Below are positions 1-7,918 of a DNA stretch of 11,720 nucleotides, piece after piece. The DNA lies in assembly GCA_021808875.1 (NCBI GenBank), contig JAKBAU010000087.1, positions 1 through 11,720 of the forward strand, written 5' to 3'. The notes below the pieces were generated by a model. That model was not told the DNA's origin. It ran no database searches and saw nothing but the letters and a program-made list of their open reading frames with translations. The first letter of the stretch is position 1. Every line of letters begins with the position of its first letter. The translations under genes were made by a program, and so were the position numbers. This stretch comes from Pseudomonadota bacterium (GTDB lineage Bacteria; Pseudomonadota; Alphaproteobacteria; Micropepsales; Micropepsaceae).

Positions 1-90
1 GACGCCAATGGCGGCGACCGGGGGGCCGAGGAGCGTCTCAAACAGGTAATCAAGGCCTATGGCGTCCTGCGCGCGGCCGGCCTGACCTAA
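1..90 (+). CDS. J-domain (DnaJ-like) protein, C-terminal end only
   Basis: Frame 1 is open from the window edge to a TAA at 88-90 and gives 29 residues beginning DANGGDRGAEERLKQVIKAY and ending AAGLT. The DANGGD stretch followed by an amphipathic helix matches the part of a J-domain just after the HPD motif, where 'HPDxNGGD' leads into the last helix; the HPD histidine and proline would lie just outside the window. J-domains stimulate the ATPase of Hsp70 (DnaK) partners. From memory, alphaproteobacterial cobS is often preceded by such a short J-domain protein, and the 78-base spacing to cobS fits that arrangement. Its specific client is unknown. The fragment is short, so the family call rests on one motif and on context. 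Confidence 0.7.
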   Translation, partial: DANGGDRGAEERLKQVIKAYGVLRAAGLT

Positions 91-168
91 AGCCGGCGCC
101 CTTTGTGTCCCTGCGTGTCAACGGCAGAGGGCAAAACCGTCGTTACCTCGGATCCGGAAAGACGCAAC

Positions 169-1167
169 ATGTCCACTGAGCCTCAGGGCCTCGATCCCGC
201 CACCGCGCCTGACACCATGGTCGATGTGCGCAAGACTTTCGGCATCGACGCCAATTTACAGGTACCCGCCTTTTCGACGCGTAATGCTGAATATGTCCCG
301 GACATTGACCTGGCCTATCGTTTCGACCGTGAAACCACGCTCGCGATTTTGGCGGGATTTGCCCACAATCGCCGCGTACTCATTCAGGGCTATCACGGAA
401 CAGGGAAGTCAACCCACATCGAGCAGATCGCCAGCCGCCTCAACTGGCCCTGCATTCGCATCAATCTGGACAGCCACATTAGCCGTATCGATCTCATCGG
501 CAAAGACGCGATCGTGCTCAAGGAGGGCCGTCAGGTCACTGAATTTCGTGAGGGACTGCTGCCCTGGTGCCTGCAACATCCGGTGGCACTGACTTTTGAC
601 GAATACGATGCAGGTCGCCCAGATGTCATGTTTGTGATCCAGCGGGTGCTCGAAGTATCGGGAAAACTGACTCTGCTTGATCAGAACCGTGTCATCCACC
701 CACACAAGGCGTTCCGTCTTTTTGCCACCACTAATACGATTGGTCTTGGCGACACTTCTGGTCTTTATCACGGCACGCAGCAGATCAATCAGGGACAGAT
801 GGATCGCTGGAGTATCGTTGCCACGCTCAATTATCTCCACCACGACGCGGAGGTCGAGATCGTGCTGGCGAAAGTACCGAGCTATAACGAGACTGCGGAA
901 GGTCGAAAAGCCGTTGGTGCCATGGTGCGCCTCGCCGACATGACGCGCAACGCTTTCATGAACGGAGACCTTTCCACCGTGATGAGCCCGCGTACGGTTA
1001 TCACCTGGGCAGAAAATGCCAAGATATTTGGTGATCTCGGATTCTCCTTTCGCCTCACCTTTCTAAATAAATGTGATGAGCTGGAGCGCGCCAGCGTTGC
1101 CGAGTTCTATCAACGTTGCTTCGGCGAGGATTTGCCGGAAAGCGCAGCAAAGATCCTGGTCGCATAA
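169..1167 (+). CDS. cobS: Cobaltochelatase subunit CobS (AAA+ ATPase)
   Basis: CobS is the AAA+ ATPase subunit of the CobN-CobS-CobT cobaltochelatase (EC 6.6.1.2), which inserts Co2+ into hydrogenobyrinic acid a,c-diamide in aerobic cobalamin synthesis in the cytoplasm. The chosen ATG at 169 gives 332 residues, the usual CobS length, and has a purine-rich GGAAAG (156-161) at suitable spacing. A TTG at 103 in the same frame would add 22 unsupported residues. Visible parts are an N-terminal CobS-type segment (about residues 15-50, with [17 protein letters not shown]), Walker A GYHGTGKS at 74-81, Walker B LTFDEYD with D144 and E145, a sensor-like ATTNT, and a GQMDRWS segment that probably carries the arginine finger. 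The gene ends 7 bases before cobT, so the two are almost certainly co-transcribed. CobN is not in this window. Nothing is broken. Confidence 0.96.
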   Translation: MSTEPQGLDPATAPDTMVDVRKTFGIDANLQVPAFSTRNAEYVPDIDLAYRFDRETTLAILAGFAHNRRVLIQGYHGTGKSTHIEQIASRLNWPCIRINLDSHISRIDLIGKDAIVLKEGRQVTEFREGLLPWCLQHPVALTFDEYDAGRPDVMFVIQRVLEVSGKLTLLDQNRVIHPHKAFRLFATTNTIGLGDTSGLYHGTQQINQGQMDRWSIVATLNYLHHDAEVEIVLAKVPSYNETAEGRKAVGAMVRLADMTRNAFMNGDLSTVMSPRTVITWAENAKIFGDLGFSFRLTFLNKCDELERASVAEFYQRCFGEDLPESAAKILVA

Positions 1168-1174
1168 AGCGCGA

Positions 1175-3055
1175 ATGGCGAATAACGATAATCCCGTCGA
1201 ACCTTTCAAGCGTGCCGTCGCAGCCGCCGTGCGCAGCCTTGCGGGCGAGCCTGAAATGGATATCAGCTTCAGCGCGGAACCACCGTCGTTACGTGGCAAT
1301 CGCGCCCGATTACCCTTGCCATCGCGCAACTTGCCGCCGGGCGAAATCGCCATTGTACGTGGTGCAGGTGACGCTTATGCCTTGCGGAAGGCCTATCACG
1401 AAGACAGCGTCCATGCACGCTTTCGACCAGCGAGCACGGATGCTGCCGAACTGTTCGAAGCTGCCGAGCAGGCCCGTGTCGAGGCAATTGGGGCATTGGC
1501 CATGCAGGGTGTCAGCGCCAATCTCGCTGCCAATCTGGAGGCCCGCTATCGGCAGAAGCCAGTTACGCAGGCGCGTGAACGTGCCGACGTGCCACTCGCA
1601 GATGCGCTCGGCCTTGTCGTGCGCGAGAAACTGACCGGGCAGCCACCACCAGACAGCATGCGGCATGCCGTCGACCTGTGGCGGGACATTATCGAGGAGC
1701 GGGCTGGAGACGATCTATCCAGGCTCGAAGGCGCGATACGCGACCAGACGGCCTTTGCCAAGCTGACACGGACAATCCTGAAGGACCTCAAGGTTGGCGA
1801 TGAACTTGCCGAAGAGCAAGAGGGCGACGGAGACGCCAACGCCGACGAATCGGAACAGTCCGGCGAAGGCCAGGAGGGTGCCGAGGCCGAAAGCCAGGAG
1901 CAGTCCGGCGACGCCCAGATGCGTGAGGCTGAGGGGGACGAAGGCGAGGAGCTGACGGCGGAAAGCGAATCCGAAAGTGCGGAGGATCTAGCCGAGCAAT
2001 CGGACAGTGACGAAGGCAGCAAGCCTTGGCGCCCGGAGCAGCCCTTCGCGGATCAGGAGAGCTGGGGCTATCGCATCTTCACCACCCAGTTCGACGAGAT
2101 CATCCATGCCACCGAGCTGTGCGATGCCGAAGAGCTGACACGGTTGCGCAACTTCCTCGACCAGCAACTGCAATCTCTTCAGGGTGTGGTATCACGGCTG
2201 GCCAACAAGTTGCAGCGTCTTTTAATGGCCCAGCAGAACCGGACTTGGGAATTTGATCTCGAGGAAGGCATTCTCGACTCGTCCCGCCTGCCCCGCATCA
2301 TCATGGATCCGATGTATCCACTTTCGTTTAAACACGAAAAGGATCTTGAGTTCCGCGATACCATTGTCAGTCTGCTATTGGACAACTCCGGATCTATGCG
2401 TGGCCGTCCTATCATGGTGGCAGCGATGTGTGCCGATATCCTGGCCCGTACACTGGAGCGATGTGCGGTCAAGACAGAGATCCTCGGATTCACCACACGG
2501 GCGTGGAAGGGAGGCCAGGCGCGCGAGCGCTGGATCACCCAAGGCAAGGCCCCCCATCCCGGCCGCCTCAATGATCTCAGGCACATCGTTTACAAGGGTG
2601 CGGACGAACCTTGGCGGCGGGCCCGACGCAATCTCGGTTTGATGATGCGCGAAGGGCTACTCAAGGAAAACATCGATGGTGAAGCGCTGATGTGGGCCCA
2701 TGGCCGGCTCGTCGGGCGTCCGGAACAGCGTAAGATTCTCATGGTGATTTCTGATGGCGCGCCGGTCGACGACTCCACGCTTTCAGTCAATGCGGGGAAT
2801 TACCTGGAACGCCACCTGCGCAATGTCATTCATGACATCGAAGAAAAGTCACCTGTGCAGCTTTCCGCAATCGGCATCGGCCATGACGTCACCCGCTATT
2901 ATCGCAAGGCGGTCACAATCGTTGACGCCGAGCAGTTGGGCGGAGCAATGACCGAGCAGCTGATTTCACTCTTTGCCGAAGAACCCAGCCACGGTGCTGT
3001 GGGGAGCAAAACCCGCCTCTCGCGCGCCCGCCACGGCGGGCGACGGCGAGCATAG
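1175..3055 (+). CDS. cobT: Cobaltochelatase subunit CobT (VWA/MIDAS protein)
   Basis: CobT is the von Willebrand A-type partner of CobS; together they form the chaperone-like complex that drives CobN to insert cobalt into the corrin ring. The start at ATG 1175 ([13 protein letters not shown]) gives 626 residues, close to the roughly 630 usual for CobT. The open frame reaches back to 1073, but that extension overlaps cobS and is not CobT-like. The N-terminal region (about 1-205) is followed by a strongly acidic, low-complexity linker rich in Glu, Asp, Ser and Gln (about 209-285), typical of CobT and BchD-like chelatase subunits. The C-terminal VWA domain carries a MIDAS motif DNSGS starting at D403 and a later SDGAP segment with D527. 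The ribosome-binding site is weak, so translation may depend on coupling to cobS, which ends 7 bases upstream. This chelatase CobT should not be confused with the phosphoribosyltransferase of the same name in enterobacteria. Confidence 0.96.
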   Translation: MANNDNPVEPFKRAVAAAVRSLAGEPEMDISFSAEPPSLRGNRARLPLPSRNLPPGEIAIVRGAGDAYALRKAYHEDSVHARFRPASTDAAELFEAAEQARVEAIGALAMQGVSANLAANLEARYRQKPVTQARERADVPLADALGLVVREKLTGQPPPDSMRHAVDLWRDIIEERAGDDLSRLEGAIRDQTAFAKLTRTILKDLKVGDELAEEQEGDGDANADESEQSGEGQEGAEAESQEQSGDAQMREAEGDEGEELTAESESESAEDLAEQSDSDEGSKPWRPEQPFADQESWGYRIFTTQFDEIIHATELCDAEELTRLRNFLDQQLQSLQGVVSRLANKLQRLLMAQQNRTWEFDLEEGILDSSRLPRIIMDPMYPLSFKHEKDLEFRDTIVSLLLDNSGSMRGRPIMVAAMCADILARTLERCAVKTEILGFTTRAWKGGQARERWITQGKAPHPGRLNDLRHIVYKGADEPWRRARRNLGLMMREGLLKENIDGEALMWAHGRLVGRPEQRKILMVISDGAPVDDSTLSVNAGNYLERHLRNVIHDIEEKSPVQLSAIGIGHDVTRYYRKAVTIVDAEQLGGAMTEQLISLFAEEPSHGAVGSKTRLSRARHGGRRRA

Positions 3056-3170
3056 GCGTCAACAGACCGCAATCGACGTCTTGTCCCGTCGGGTAACCCC
3101 GGCATGAACCGAAAAGTGCACTGTCGTCATCAGCTTCGACAAGCTATTGGGGTGACGTCTTGAACCGGGA

Positions 3171-3425
3171 TCAAGTCAAAAAAATCCGCTTCGCCGCGGC
3201 GCGCGCCTCCCGGCGCGGACGATCTGAAATTTCACCTTCAAAAAACATAGTGCGATCGGTTGAGCGAGTGGCACTGGCGAGGGCCTGCTTGTCATTGCAG
3301 ATTCTGGCTATATCGGAACGCGCCTTGAGCCTGTTGTAGATCTTCTGTGCCACGGGACTGAGAGGCGCGGCCGTTGCTGACGCACCAAGAACAAGAAAAA
3401 GAAGAACCAGACCAAAGGAGCGCAT
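3171..3425 (-). CDS. Short putative exported protein of unknown function
   Basis: I do not recognise this family. From the ATG at 3425 the product has 84 residues; from the ATG at 3437 it has 88. The 3425 start is favoured by a GAGAG purine run five bases upstream. The N-terminus MRSFGLVLLFLVLGASATAA looks like a Sec signal peptide with a signal peptidase I site near ATA-A or TAA-A; there is no lipobox cysteine. The mature part of about 65 residues has one cysteine, is strongly basic (many Arg and Lys) and ends RIFLT, so a periplasmic location is the inference. The alternative ATG at 3437 overlaps by four bases (ATGA) the stop that the neighbouring DUF1330-like gene would use if its frameshift were repaired, suggesting it was once the third gene of that unit. 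It converges on cobT across a 115-base gap. It may be real, or a chance frame in decaying DNA. Confidence 0.5.
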   Translation of the reverse strand: MRSFGLVLLFLVLGASATAAPLSPVAQKIYNRLKARSDIARICNDKQALASATRSTDRTMFFEGEISDRPRREARAAAKRIFLT

Positions 3426-3433
3426 GCGATCTC

Positions 3434-3858
3434 TCATGACCAAAGTGCAATGTGGGTAGCGGTTATACGATTCTGCAATTGCCCTTTGGGGCCGGCGGCG
3501 CGATGAATACCGGTCTGCTGGACCTCCGGAAGTATGGCGATACAGGCAAAATCGACCGACAAGGGATATTGCGCCAAGGCTGCTGCATCCCACAACTCAC
3601 AAATCTCGCCAATGACTAGTCCAGTAATATCGCCATAGAAGAGAAACTTGCCGACCGCCCCTCGACGATGCCACGCATCGCCTCGCCATATATATTGTAG
3701 GCTTGCCGACCGCTCAGTGTGCTCGAACGCCCGTCGGAATGTTCAGCCAGGTCGCGAACTTTGAGTAGATTGAGCAATGCATTAGCCGAGGTCTCGCCGT
3801 TTGCGCCAAACGCCGTCATACGTTCACGGGTGGGATACAGAGCATCCTCGACCTTCAC
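3434..3858 (-). pseudogene. Frameshifted DUF1330-like protein
   Basis: The first part opens at GTG 3858 (MKVEDALYPTRERM) and runs 80 residues, with a NLLKVRDLAEHSDGR segment and LSGRQAYNIYGEAMR; both resemble the N-terminal half of DUF1330 proteins (ferredoxin-like dimeric alpha/beta-barrel superfamily, function mostly unknown). It then goes out of frame after IVEGR and stops at TAG 3616-3618. Reading one base back, from about 3657-3663, the sequence continues as VGKFLFYGDITGLVIGEI, then ELWDAAALAQYP, IHRAAGPKGQLQNRIT, and a stop at 3434-3436. This is how the family normally continues after a GGK-F-YG strand. Restoring one missing base would give about 141 residues, a normal length. The likely slip site is the short G/C run at 3655-3661. 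The gene starts 15 bases after the end of the broken hydrolase, so the two look like one former operon. The family call is from pattern memory. Confidence 0.78.
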
Positions 3859-3873
3859 ATATGTACACTCTAC

Positions 3874-4764
3874 CTAACGGATGAATTGATCCAGAAGCGC
3901 AACGATCTCATCGGGTTTATCTTCCTGAAGAAAGTACCGTGCACCTTCGATGGTCACATGCTTCTGTTCGCGCCTGCCTCGTGCCCGCTCAAGAAAGACG
4001 CGTGCACCGCCACGGGTTACCGGATCGCTGTCCGAAAATGCCGTGAGAAAAGGCTTCTCAAATGACTCAAGAACCTTCCTGCCCACCTGATTCTCTTCGA
4101 CTGATGCGTGTACGGAGGGAATCGGCACTAGGGAAGGGAAAAAAGCGAGCCCCCTCCTTGTAGATTTCTTTGGGAAAAGGCGCGAGATAGGCTCCGCGCT
4201 CTGCAGCGCCGAGTTCGCGCACGGTGCCCATATTGACGATCTCGCCAGTCGGCAGTTCGGGCATGGTCTGGCTCAGATGCAGCCATTGCTCGAAGGAAGG
4301 CGTGGCGCCCGTTCCAATGGGCAGACCCCCATCAGCCACGACGACACGCGGGAAACGCGCCGGATAAGAAGCCACCAGGCGCAGCCCAATCGATCCGCCC
4401 CAGTCCTGGCAAAACATCGTGATATTCCTGAAATCCAGGGTCATGAGCCAGTGCCTCATCCATGCACAAGCCGCTCATAACTGTAGTCGTTACGATCAGC
4501 CAGCTTGTCGGAGCAAGCAAAGCCAATCAAATCTGGTGCAATGGCACGATACCCCTTGGCAACCAGCCTTGGAACGATCTTGCGGTGAAGACAGCACCAG
4601 ATCGACTCTCCGTGCAGCAGCAGTACCTTATCCGTGTCGGCAGATCCCTCATCAAGATGGTGAATCCGCAGGTTGGTTCCATCGGCGTCACAGATCTCGC
4701 AATCATGCACGGCGAAATCATAGTCGGGCAGATTTTCGAAGCAGCTGCCAGGCGTGCGCAGCAC
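3874..4764 (-). pseudogene. Broken haloalkane dehalogenase-like alpha/beta hydrolase
   Basis: Three overlapping minus-strand frames together spell a full-length (about 296 residue) protein of the haloalkane dehalogenase HLD-I type, which hydrolyses a carbon-halogen bond with an Asp nucleophile, a His base and an acidic residue. Segment 1 (4764 to about 4460) has LRTPGSCFENLPDY, LLLHGES and APDLIGFACSDK. Segment 2 (about 4459 to 4140) carries the nucleophile motif [14 protein letters not shown] and [16 protein letters not shown]. Segment 3 (about 4135 to 3874) has FEKPFLTAFSDSDPVTRGG, with the likely acid, and KHVTIEGARYFLQEDK. A one-base loss near 4460-4466 and a one-base gain near 4129-4145 separate them, so segments 1 and 3 share a frame. 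The catalytic histidine, expected as GAGHFLQED, is tyrosine (GARYFLQED), and the oxyanion-region HGEPxW motif is changed to HGESIW. The first possible start is GTG 4764, far (15 bases) from a good GGAGG at 4780-4784. The gene is almost certainly dead. Confidence 0.9.
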
Positions 4765-4815
4765 AAGAATCGGTCAATTCCTCCAGCTTGATAACGGAAT
4801 ATCACCTGCAGCATT

Positions 4816-4834
4816 ATGACACTAGTAGTGTCAT
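4816..4834. promoter_or_regulatory. Perfect 8-base inverted repeat, probable repressor operator
   Basis: ATGACACT (4816-4823) and AGTGTCAT (4827-4834) are exact reverse complements separated by AGT. The site lies about 50 bases upstream of the start of the broken dehalogenase-like gene. Its size and symmetry suit a dimeric helix-turn-helix repressor such as a TetR-family protein, but no regulator gene is present in the window, so the binding protein is unknown. Its minus-strand edge coincides with a candidate -10 element. Confidence 0.5.
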
Positions 4835-4858
4835 TTGTTTTTGGGCACATCAAGTCAA
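4830..4858 (-). promoter_or_regulatory. Candidate promoter of the decayed dehalogenase unit
   Basis: On the minus strand, TTGACT (4853-4858) closely matches a sigma-70 -35 box and is followed after 17 bases by AATGAC (4830-4835), a poor -10. The better -10-like hexamer CATAAT (4813-4818) lies 34 bases from that -35, too far to pair with it. Either choice puts the inverted repeat at 4816-4834 inside or next to the promoter, which suits repression. The promoter is weakly supported. Confidence 0.3.
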
Positions 4859-5106
4859 GGCTGAATCCGCGCTTCCGCGTGTTCCCATCACCTTAATTTT
4901 GTCGCGTCCTGGCTTCTGGTAGCGTCGACAGCCTGCTCAATCCTGGCCACAAACCCTGCAAATAGCAGCGTCAATGACCGGAAGGCAGCAGATCGACAAA
5001 ATAAGTCGATGCCTGAGGTGCAGAGCATGCTGGTTGCATGGTTTGACCGTCAGCAAACATCTTGTCCAAAACCGATGCCAACCCAGGTAGATCGGTCAGT
5101 TTGGAT

Positions 5107-6270
5107 CTACGTCTTATGCGCGCCCACAAAATCGAGGAGAGACTGTGCGGCCCGATAGGACGGAGCCAAACTGCCTTCGCCCAGTTTGTGGCAGGCCTCG
5201 CCAAGATCAGCGATTTGACGGGCACGCGTGGGGCCTTCTTCCAGAAGCGGCGAGAGGGCGTCGACCAGAGCCTCGGGCGTGCACTGCTCCTGAATGCGTT
5301 CAGGCACAGCCTCACGCCCGAGCAGAATATTCACGAGTGTTGCAAAGGGGGCATGAATGAAAGGACGAGCCATTTTGTAGGTCAGCCAACCTAACTTATA
5401 GCCAACGACCAGCGGCGTGCGCGCAAGAGCGAGTTCAGTCGTGACAGTTCCCGAAGCGGCCAGCGCCGCATTGGCCGCAGAAAAAGCCGAAAATTTATCA
5501 TCCTCGCGATCCAGGATCGTTAGCGGTGTGGGCCAGTAAGACACTCCCCGTCGCACCTGCTCTGCGACGTGGGGTATGGTCGGCAGCACGCAGTAGAGAT
5601 TGCGAGTTCTTTGTTGCAGCAGCGCGACTGCATCACGAAAGACCGGTAAAAGAAGACGAACCTCATTGCTACGGCTGCCGGGAAGGACGCAAAGAAGGCA
5701 CGCATCTGGCGGAATACCAAGACGCTCACGCAATTCCGGCCCCCCTTGCATGCGAGCGGCACGCTCGATTACCGGGTGGCCGACGAAGACAGTCTTGAGA
5801 CCATAGGACTGGAAGAACTGCGCTTCGAAAGGAAGCAGTGCAAGCAAGAGATCAAAATAACGTGCCATGGCCCTGGCACGATAAGCGCGCGACGCCCAGA
5901 CCTGTGGGGCGACATAATTGACTGTAGCGATCTTAGGAGCCCGACGCTTTAGCTTACGCGCTATGCGATGGGTAAAGTCAGGACTGTCAATCAGTACTAC
6001 GGCGTCAGGCTGGGTGCGCACAGCAAAATCCACCGCTTCATTGACGCGAGCAAGAATTCTGGGAATCTTGGGCACGACTTCGCGCAGGCCCATCACGGCG
6101 GTGTCGGAGAGTGAAAATAGCGACGACAACCCTTGTGCCGTCATTGCTTCGCCACCTACGCCGCTGATCTCAACCTGTGGATCCAGGTTTCTGAGCGCCA
6201 TCATCAGCTGCGCCCCCAGCTGGTCCCCGGACGGCTCGCCACAGACCAGCATGAGCCGGGGCGGGGTCAT
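5107..6270 (-). CDS. lpxB: Lipid-A-disaccharide synthase LpxB
   Basis: LpxB (EC 2.4.1.182) joins 2,3-diacylglucosamine-1-phosphate (lipid X) to UDP-2,3-diacylglucosamine at the inner membrane, giving the lipid A disaccharide. The start ATG 6270 (MTPPRLMLVCGEPSGD) gives 387 residues, the usual length; the frame is open back to 6330 but that part lies within lpxI. Family hallmarks are GEPSGD at residues 11-16, VVLIDSPDF, VAPQVWASR, LLPFE, FVGHPVIERA, LPGSRSNEV, the acceptor-region SGTVTTELAL and VVGYKLGWLTYKMA. The ATG overlaps the lpxI stop by four bases (ATGA), so the enzyme that makes one substrate is coupled to the enzyme that uses it. This is the last recognisable gene of the operon, and no clear intrinsic terminator follows. 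Confidence 0.96.
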   Translation of the reverse strand: MTPPRLMLVCGEPSGDQLGAQLMMALRNLDPQVEISGVGGEAMTAQGLSSLFSLSDTAVMGLREVVPKIPRILARVNEAVDFAVRTQPDAVVLIDSPDFTHRIARKLKRRAPKIATVNYVAPQVWASRAYRARAMARYFDLLLALLPFEAQFFQSYGLKTVFVGHPVIERAARMQGGPELRERLGIPPDACLLCVLPGSRSNEVRLLLPVFRDAVALLQQRTRNLYCVLPTIPHVAEQVRRGVSYWPTPLTILDREDDKFSAFSAANAALAASGTVTTELALARTPLVVGYKLGWLTYKMARPFIHAPFATLVNILLGREAVPERIQEQCTPEALVDALSPLLEEGPTRARQIADLGEACHKLGEGSLAPSYRAAQSLLDFVGAHKT

Positions 6271-7109
6271 GATCCAGCGTCGCGTAAAAATCCGTAGACG
6301 AATAATCCCGCGCGGTCTGCCGCGGCGCATACCTCCTGTCGTCCCAAAATCAGGGTGCTCCCAGCCTCCACCGCGATGCCGCCAAGACCGGCCGCCGCCG
6401 CGTTGGCAATGGTCTGGATGCCGATTACCGGCAGATCTGTTTTTCCATCCTGCTGTGGCTTCGGCGCCTTGACGAGAACACCTCGAGGGTTTCCAGGAAC
6501 GCCGCGAATCGCAGCAGGAAGACTGGCTACACGTTCTATCATGCGATCAGTCCCTTCCGCTGCTTCAACCGCAAGCACCAATCCGTCACACACTGCCGCT
6601 GCCTGCCCGACATCAAGCCTTCCCATCAGCCGGACCACCTCAACCGCAATCTTGATATCTGCCAGATCATTCTCTGAAGGTGCGCGTCGCCCCAAAGCAC
6701 CTGGTCCCATCAGCAACGATGGTGCAGCCTCAGCAACGCCAATCGCACGAAACCCGTCATCTTCGAAGAGTGCCACCATGCATTTTAGCAGCGCATCGTC
6801 GCCACGGCGGGCTGCGGCCAGAACACGCGGCAAAACGCGTGCCCCTTTGAAGTCAAGTTTGACCTCGCTGAACCGCGGGCGGGCAACTTTCCCCGCCAGT
6901 AATACCTCATCCACTCCGTGATCACGTAGCAATTGCATCGCTCTGCCGACCTCGCCTAGCGAGTTCCATGCGTGAGGATACTGTTCCACTCCTGGATCGG
7001 CTGCTCCAACGAGCGCGAGAATAAAAACATCTCGACCGCCTTGACGTACGGCATCAGCAACAGCAAGCGGCAGCGCGCCGCCTCCGGCAATGATCCCAAG
7101 CACGGCCAT
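6267..7109 (-). CDS. lpxI: UDP-2,3-diacylglucosamine pyrophosphatase LpxI
   Basis: LpxI (formerly DUF1009) hydrolyses UDP-2,3-diacylglucosamine to lipid X and UMP, the step done by LpxH in E. coli and LpxG in Chlamydia. Alphaproteobacteria typically have LpxI, so this gene supports the taxonomic call. The 280-residue product has the usual length and starts MAVLGIIAGGGALPLAVADA, with the Gly-rich N-terminal motif. The C-terminal domain has KTDLPVIGIQTI, whose aspartate falls at residue 225; that matches the catalytic Asp225 reported for the Caulobacter enzyme, and GIAVEAGSTLIL follows. The ATG overlaps the lpxA stop by one base (TAATG), and the stop overlaps the lpxB start (ATGA). There is no sign of damage. 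Confidence 0.95.
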   Translation of the reverse strand: MAVLGIIAGGGALPLAVADAVRQGGRDVFILALVGAADPGVEQYPHAWNSLGEVGRAMQLLRDHGVDEVLLAGKVARPRFSEVKLDFKGARVLPRVLAAARRGDDALLKCMVALFEDDGFRAIGVAEAAPSLLMGPGALGRRAPSENDLADIKIAVEVVRLMGRLDVGQAAAVCDGLVLAVEAAEGTDRMIERVASLPAAIRGVPGNPRGVLVKAPKPQQDGKTDLPVIGIQTIANAAAAGLGGIAVEAGSTLILGRQEVCAAADRAGLFVYGFLRDAGS

Positions 7110-7918
7110 TACTCTGACTCCACGCCCGTTCGCCGGCGCGCTGAGCAGACCGGACGCTTGGCGTCCGCTAGTATGAAGTGGACAACTTCCTGCACCTCAG
7201 CGATTTCGGGCCAGCGCTGCGCCGCTGCCTGCGCGCGACTAGCGAGTGTACTGCTCTCATCCTGGAAGATGACGCGAAAGGCTCCGCGCAATGCGTGAAT
7301 ATGAGAGCGGGCGATGTTGCGTCGCTTCAGGCCAATCAGGTTGAGACCGGTCAGGCGTGCGCGCGACCCGATCACCATGCCATACGGAATGACATCCTCG
7401 TTGACGCCGGTGACACCACCTACAAAGGCAAAGCGCCCAACCCGCCCGAATTGCTGTACCGCCGATAGACCTCCGAAATTGGCGCCCTCGCCCACTTCGA
7501 CATGTCCGCCCAATTGCACCCCATTGGCAAAAGTAACCCCATCACCAACAGTACAGTCATGTGCGACATGGCTGTAGGCCATGAAATAACCGGCCCGACC
7601 GACACGCGTGATTCCGTGCCCTTTTGCACTGCCGGCACTCATGGTCACGTGCTCACGGATGACGCAGTCGGCGCCGATCACGAGGCACGAGGAGCCGCTA
7701 CGGGCACCACGGATCTGGGCATCCCCCCCCAACACCGCATGGGCATAGACCTCCGTGCGCGCGCCGATGCGCGCGCCGCCACCGATGACCACGTGCCCAT
7801 GCAGCCGGACACCATCAGCAAGTTCTGCACCGGACTGCACAAGACAATAAGGGCCGATTTCGACGCCAGCGCCCAGCAGTACGCCGTCTTCTATTATCGC
7901 CGTTGGATGAATGGTCAC
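7109..7918 (-). CDS. lpxA: UDP-N-acetylglucosamine acyltransferase LpxA
   Basis: LpxA (EC 2.3.1.129) transfers an (R)-3-hydroxyacyl chain from ACP to the 3-OH of UDP-GlcNAc, the first step of lipid A synthesis. The 269-residue product is a left-handed beta-helix made of hexapeptide repeats, seen as repeated [IVL]G-x-x-x patterns (DGVLLGAGVEIGPYC, VTFANGVQLGGHVEVGEGAN). The catalytic histidine is H120 in AYSHVAHDCTVG, equivalent to E. coli H125. The C-terminal helical part includes LTGLNLIGLKRRNIARS. The start is a GTG at 7918 that overlaps the fabZ stop by four bases (GTGA), so translation probably depends on fabZ. Acyl length preference cannot be fixed by eye. Confidence 0.96.
   Translation of the reverse strand: MTIHPTAIIEDGVLLGAGVEIGPYCLVQSGAELADGVRLHGHVVIGGGARIGARTEVYAHAVLGGDAQIRGARSGSSCLVIGADCVIREHVTMSAGSAKGHGITRVGRAGYFMAYSHVAHDCTVGDGVTFANGVQLGGHVEVGEGANFGGLSAVQQFGRVGRFAFVGGVTGVNEDVIPYGMVIGSRARLTGLNLIGLKRRNIARSHIHALRGAFRVIFQDESSTLASRAQAAAQRWPEIAEVQEVVHFILADAKRPVCSARRRTGVESE

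Larger units (their letters stand above)
4775..5106. other. Gene-poor spacer between lpxB and the decayed block
   Basis: No convincing gene lies in these roughly 330 bases. The left part holds the GGAGG Shine-Dalgarno (4780-4784, minus strand), the inverted repeat and the candidate promoter described separately. A 6-base inverted repeat with a 7-base AT-rich loop (ATCGAC 4992-4997, GTCGAT 5005-5010) lies about 100 bases beyond the lpxB stop but has no T-tract, so it is a poor terminator candidate. On the minus strand, 4971 to about 5100 reads without a stop in a frame other than that of lpxB (LASVLDKMFADGQTMQPAC, then a stop after VDLLPSGH). It resembles no family I recognise and could be a gene remnant or chance. 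Confidence 0.6.

Noticed and set aside
1073..1174. Upstream extension of cobT
   Set aside because: It lies inside the cobS 3' end in another frame and its residues are not CobT-like; ATG 1175 gives the family length.
1546..2022. Minus-strand serine-rich open frame opposite cobT
   Set aside because: It is the complement of the acidic Glu/Asp/Ser linker codons of cobT, with no independent start signal or family resemblance.
3026..3041. GCCCGCC/GGCGGGC inverted repeat near the cobT end as a terminator
   Set aside because: It lies inside the cobT coding region, has only a 2-base spacer, and no T-tract follows.
3075..3162. Direct repeat GACGTCTTG at 3075-3083 and 3154-3162
   Set aside because: Nine bases twice in a short gap has no flanking structure suggesting an attachment site or mobile-element scar.
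4067..4526. Overlapping minus-strand frames taken as separate small hydrolase genes
   Set aside because: They are pieces of one dehalogenase-like gene separated by single-base indels. None holds all catalytic parts.
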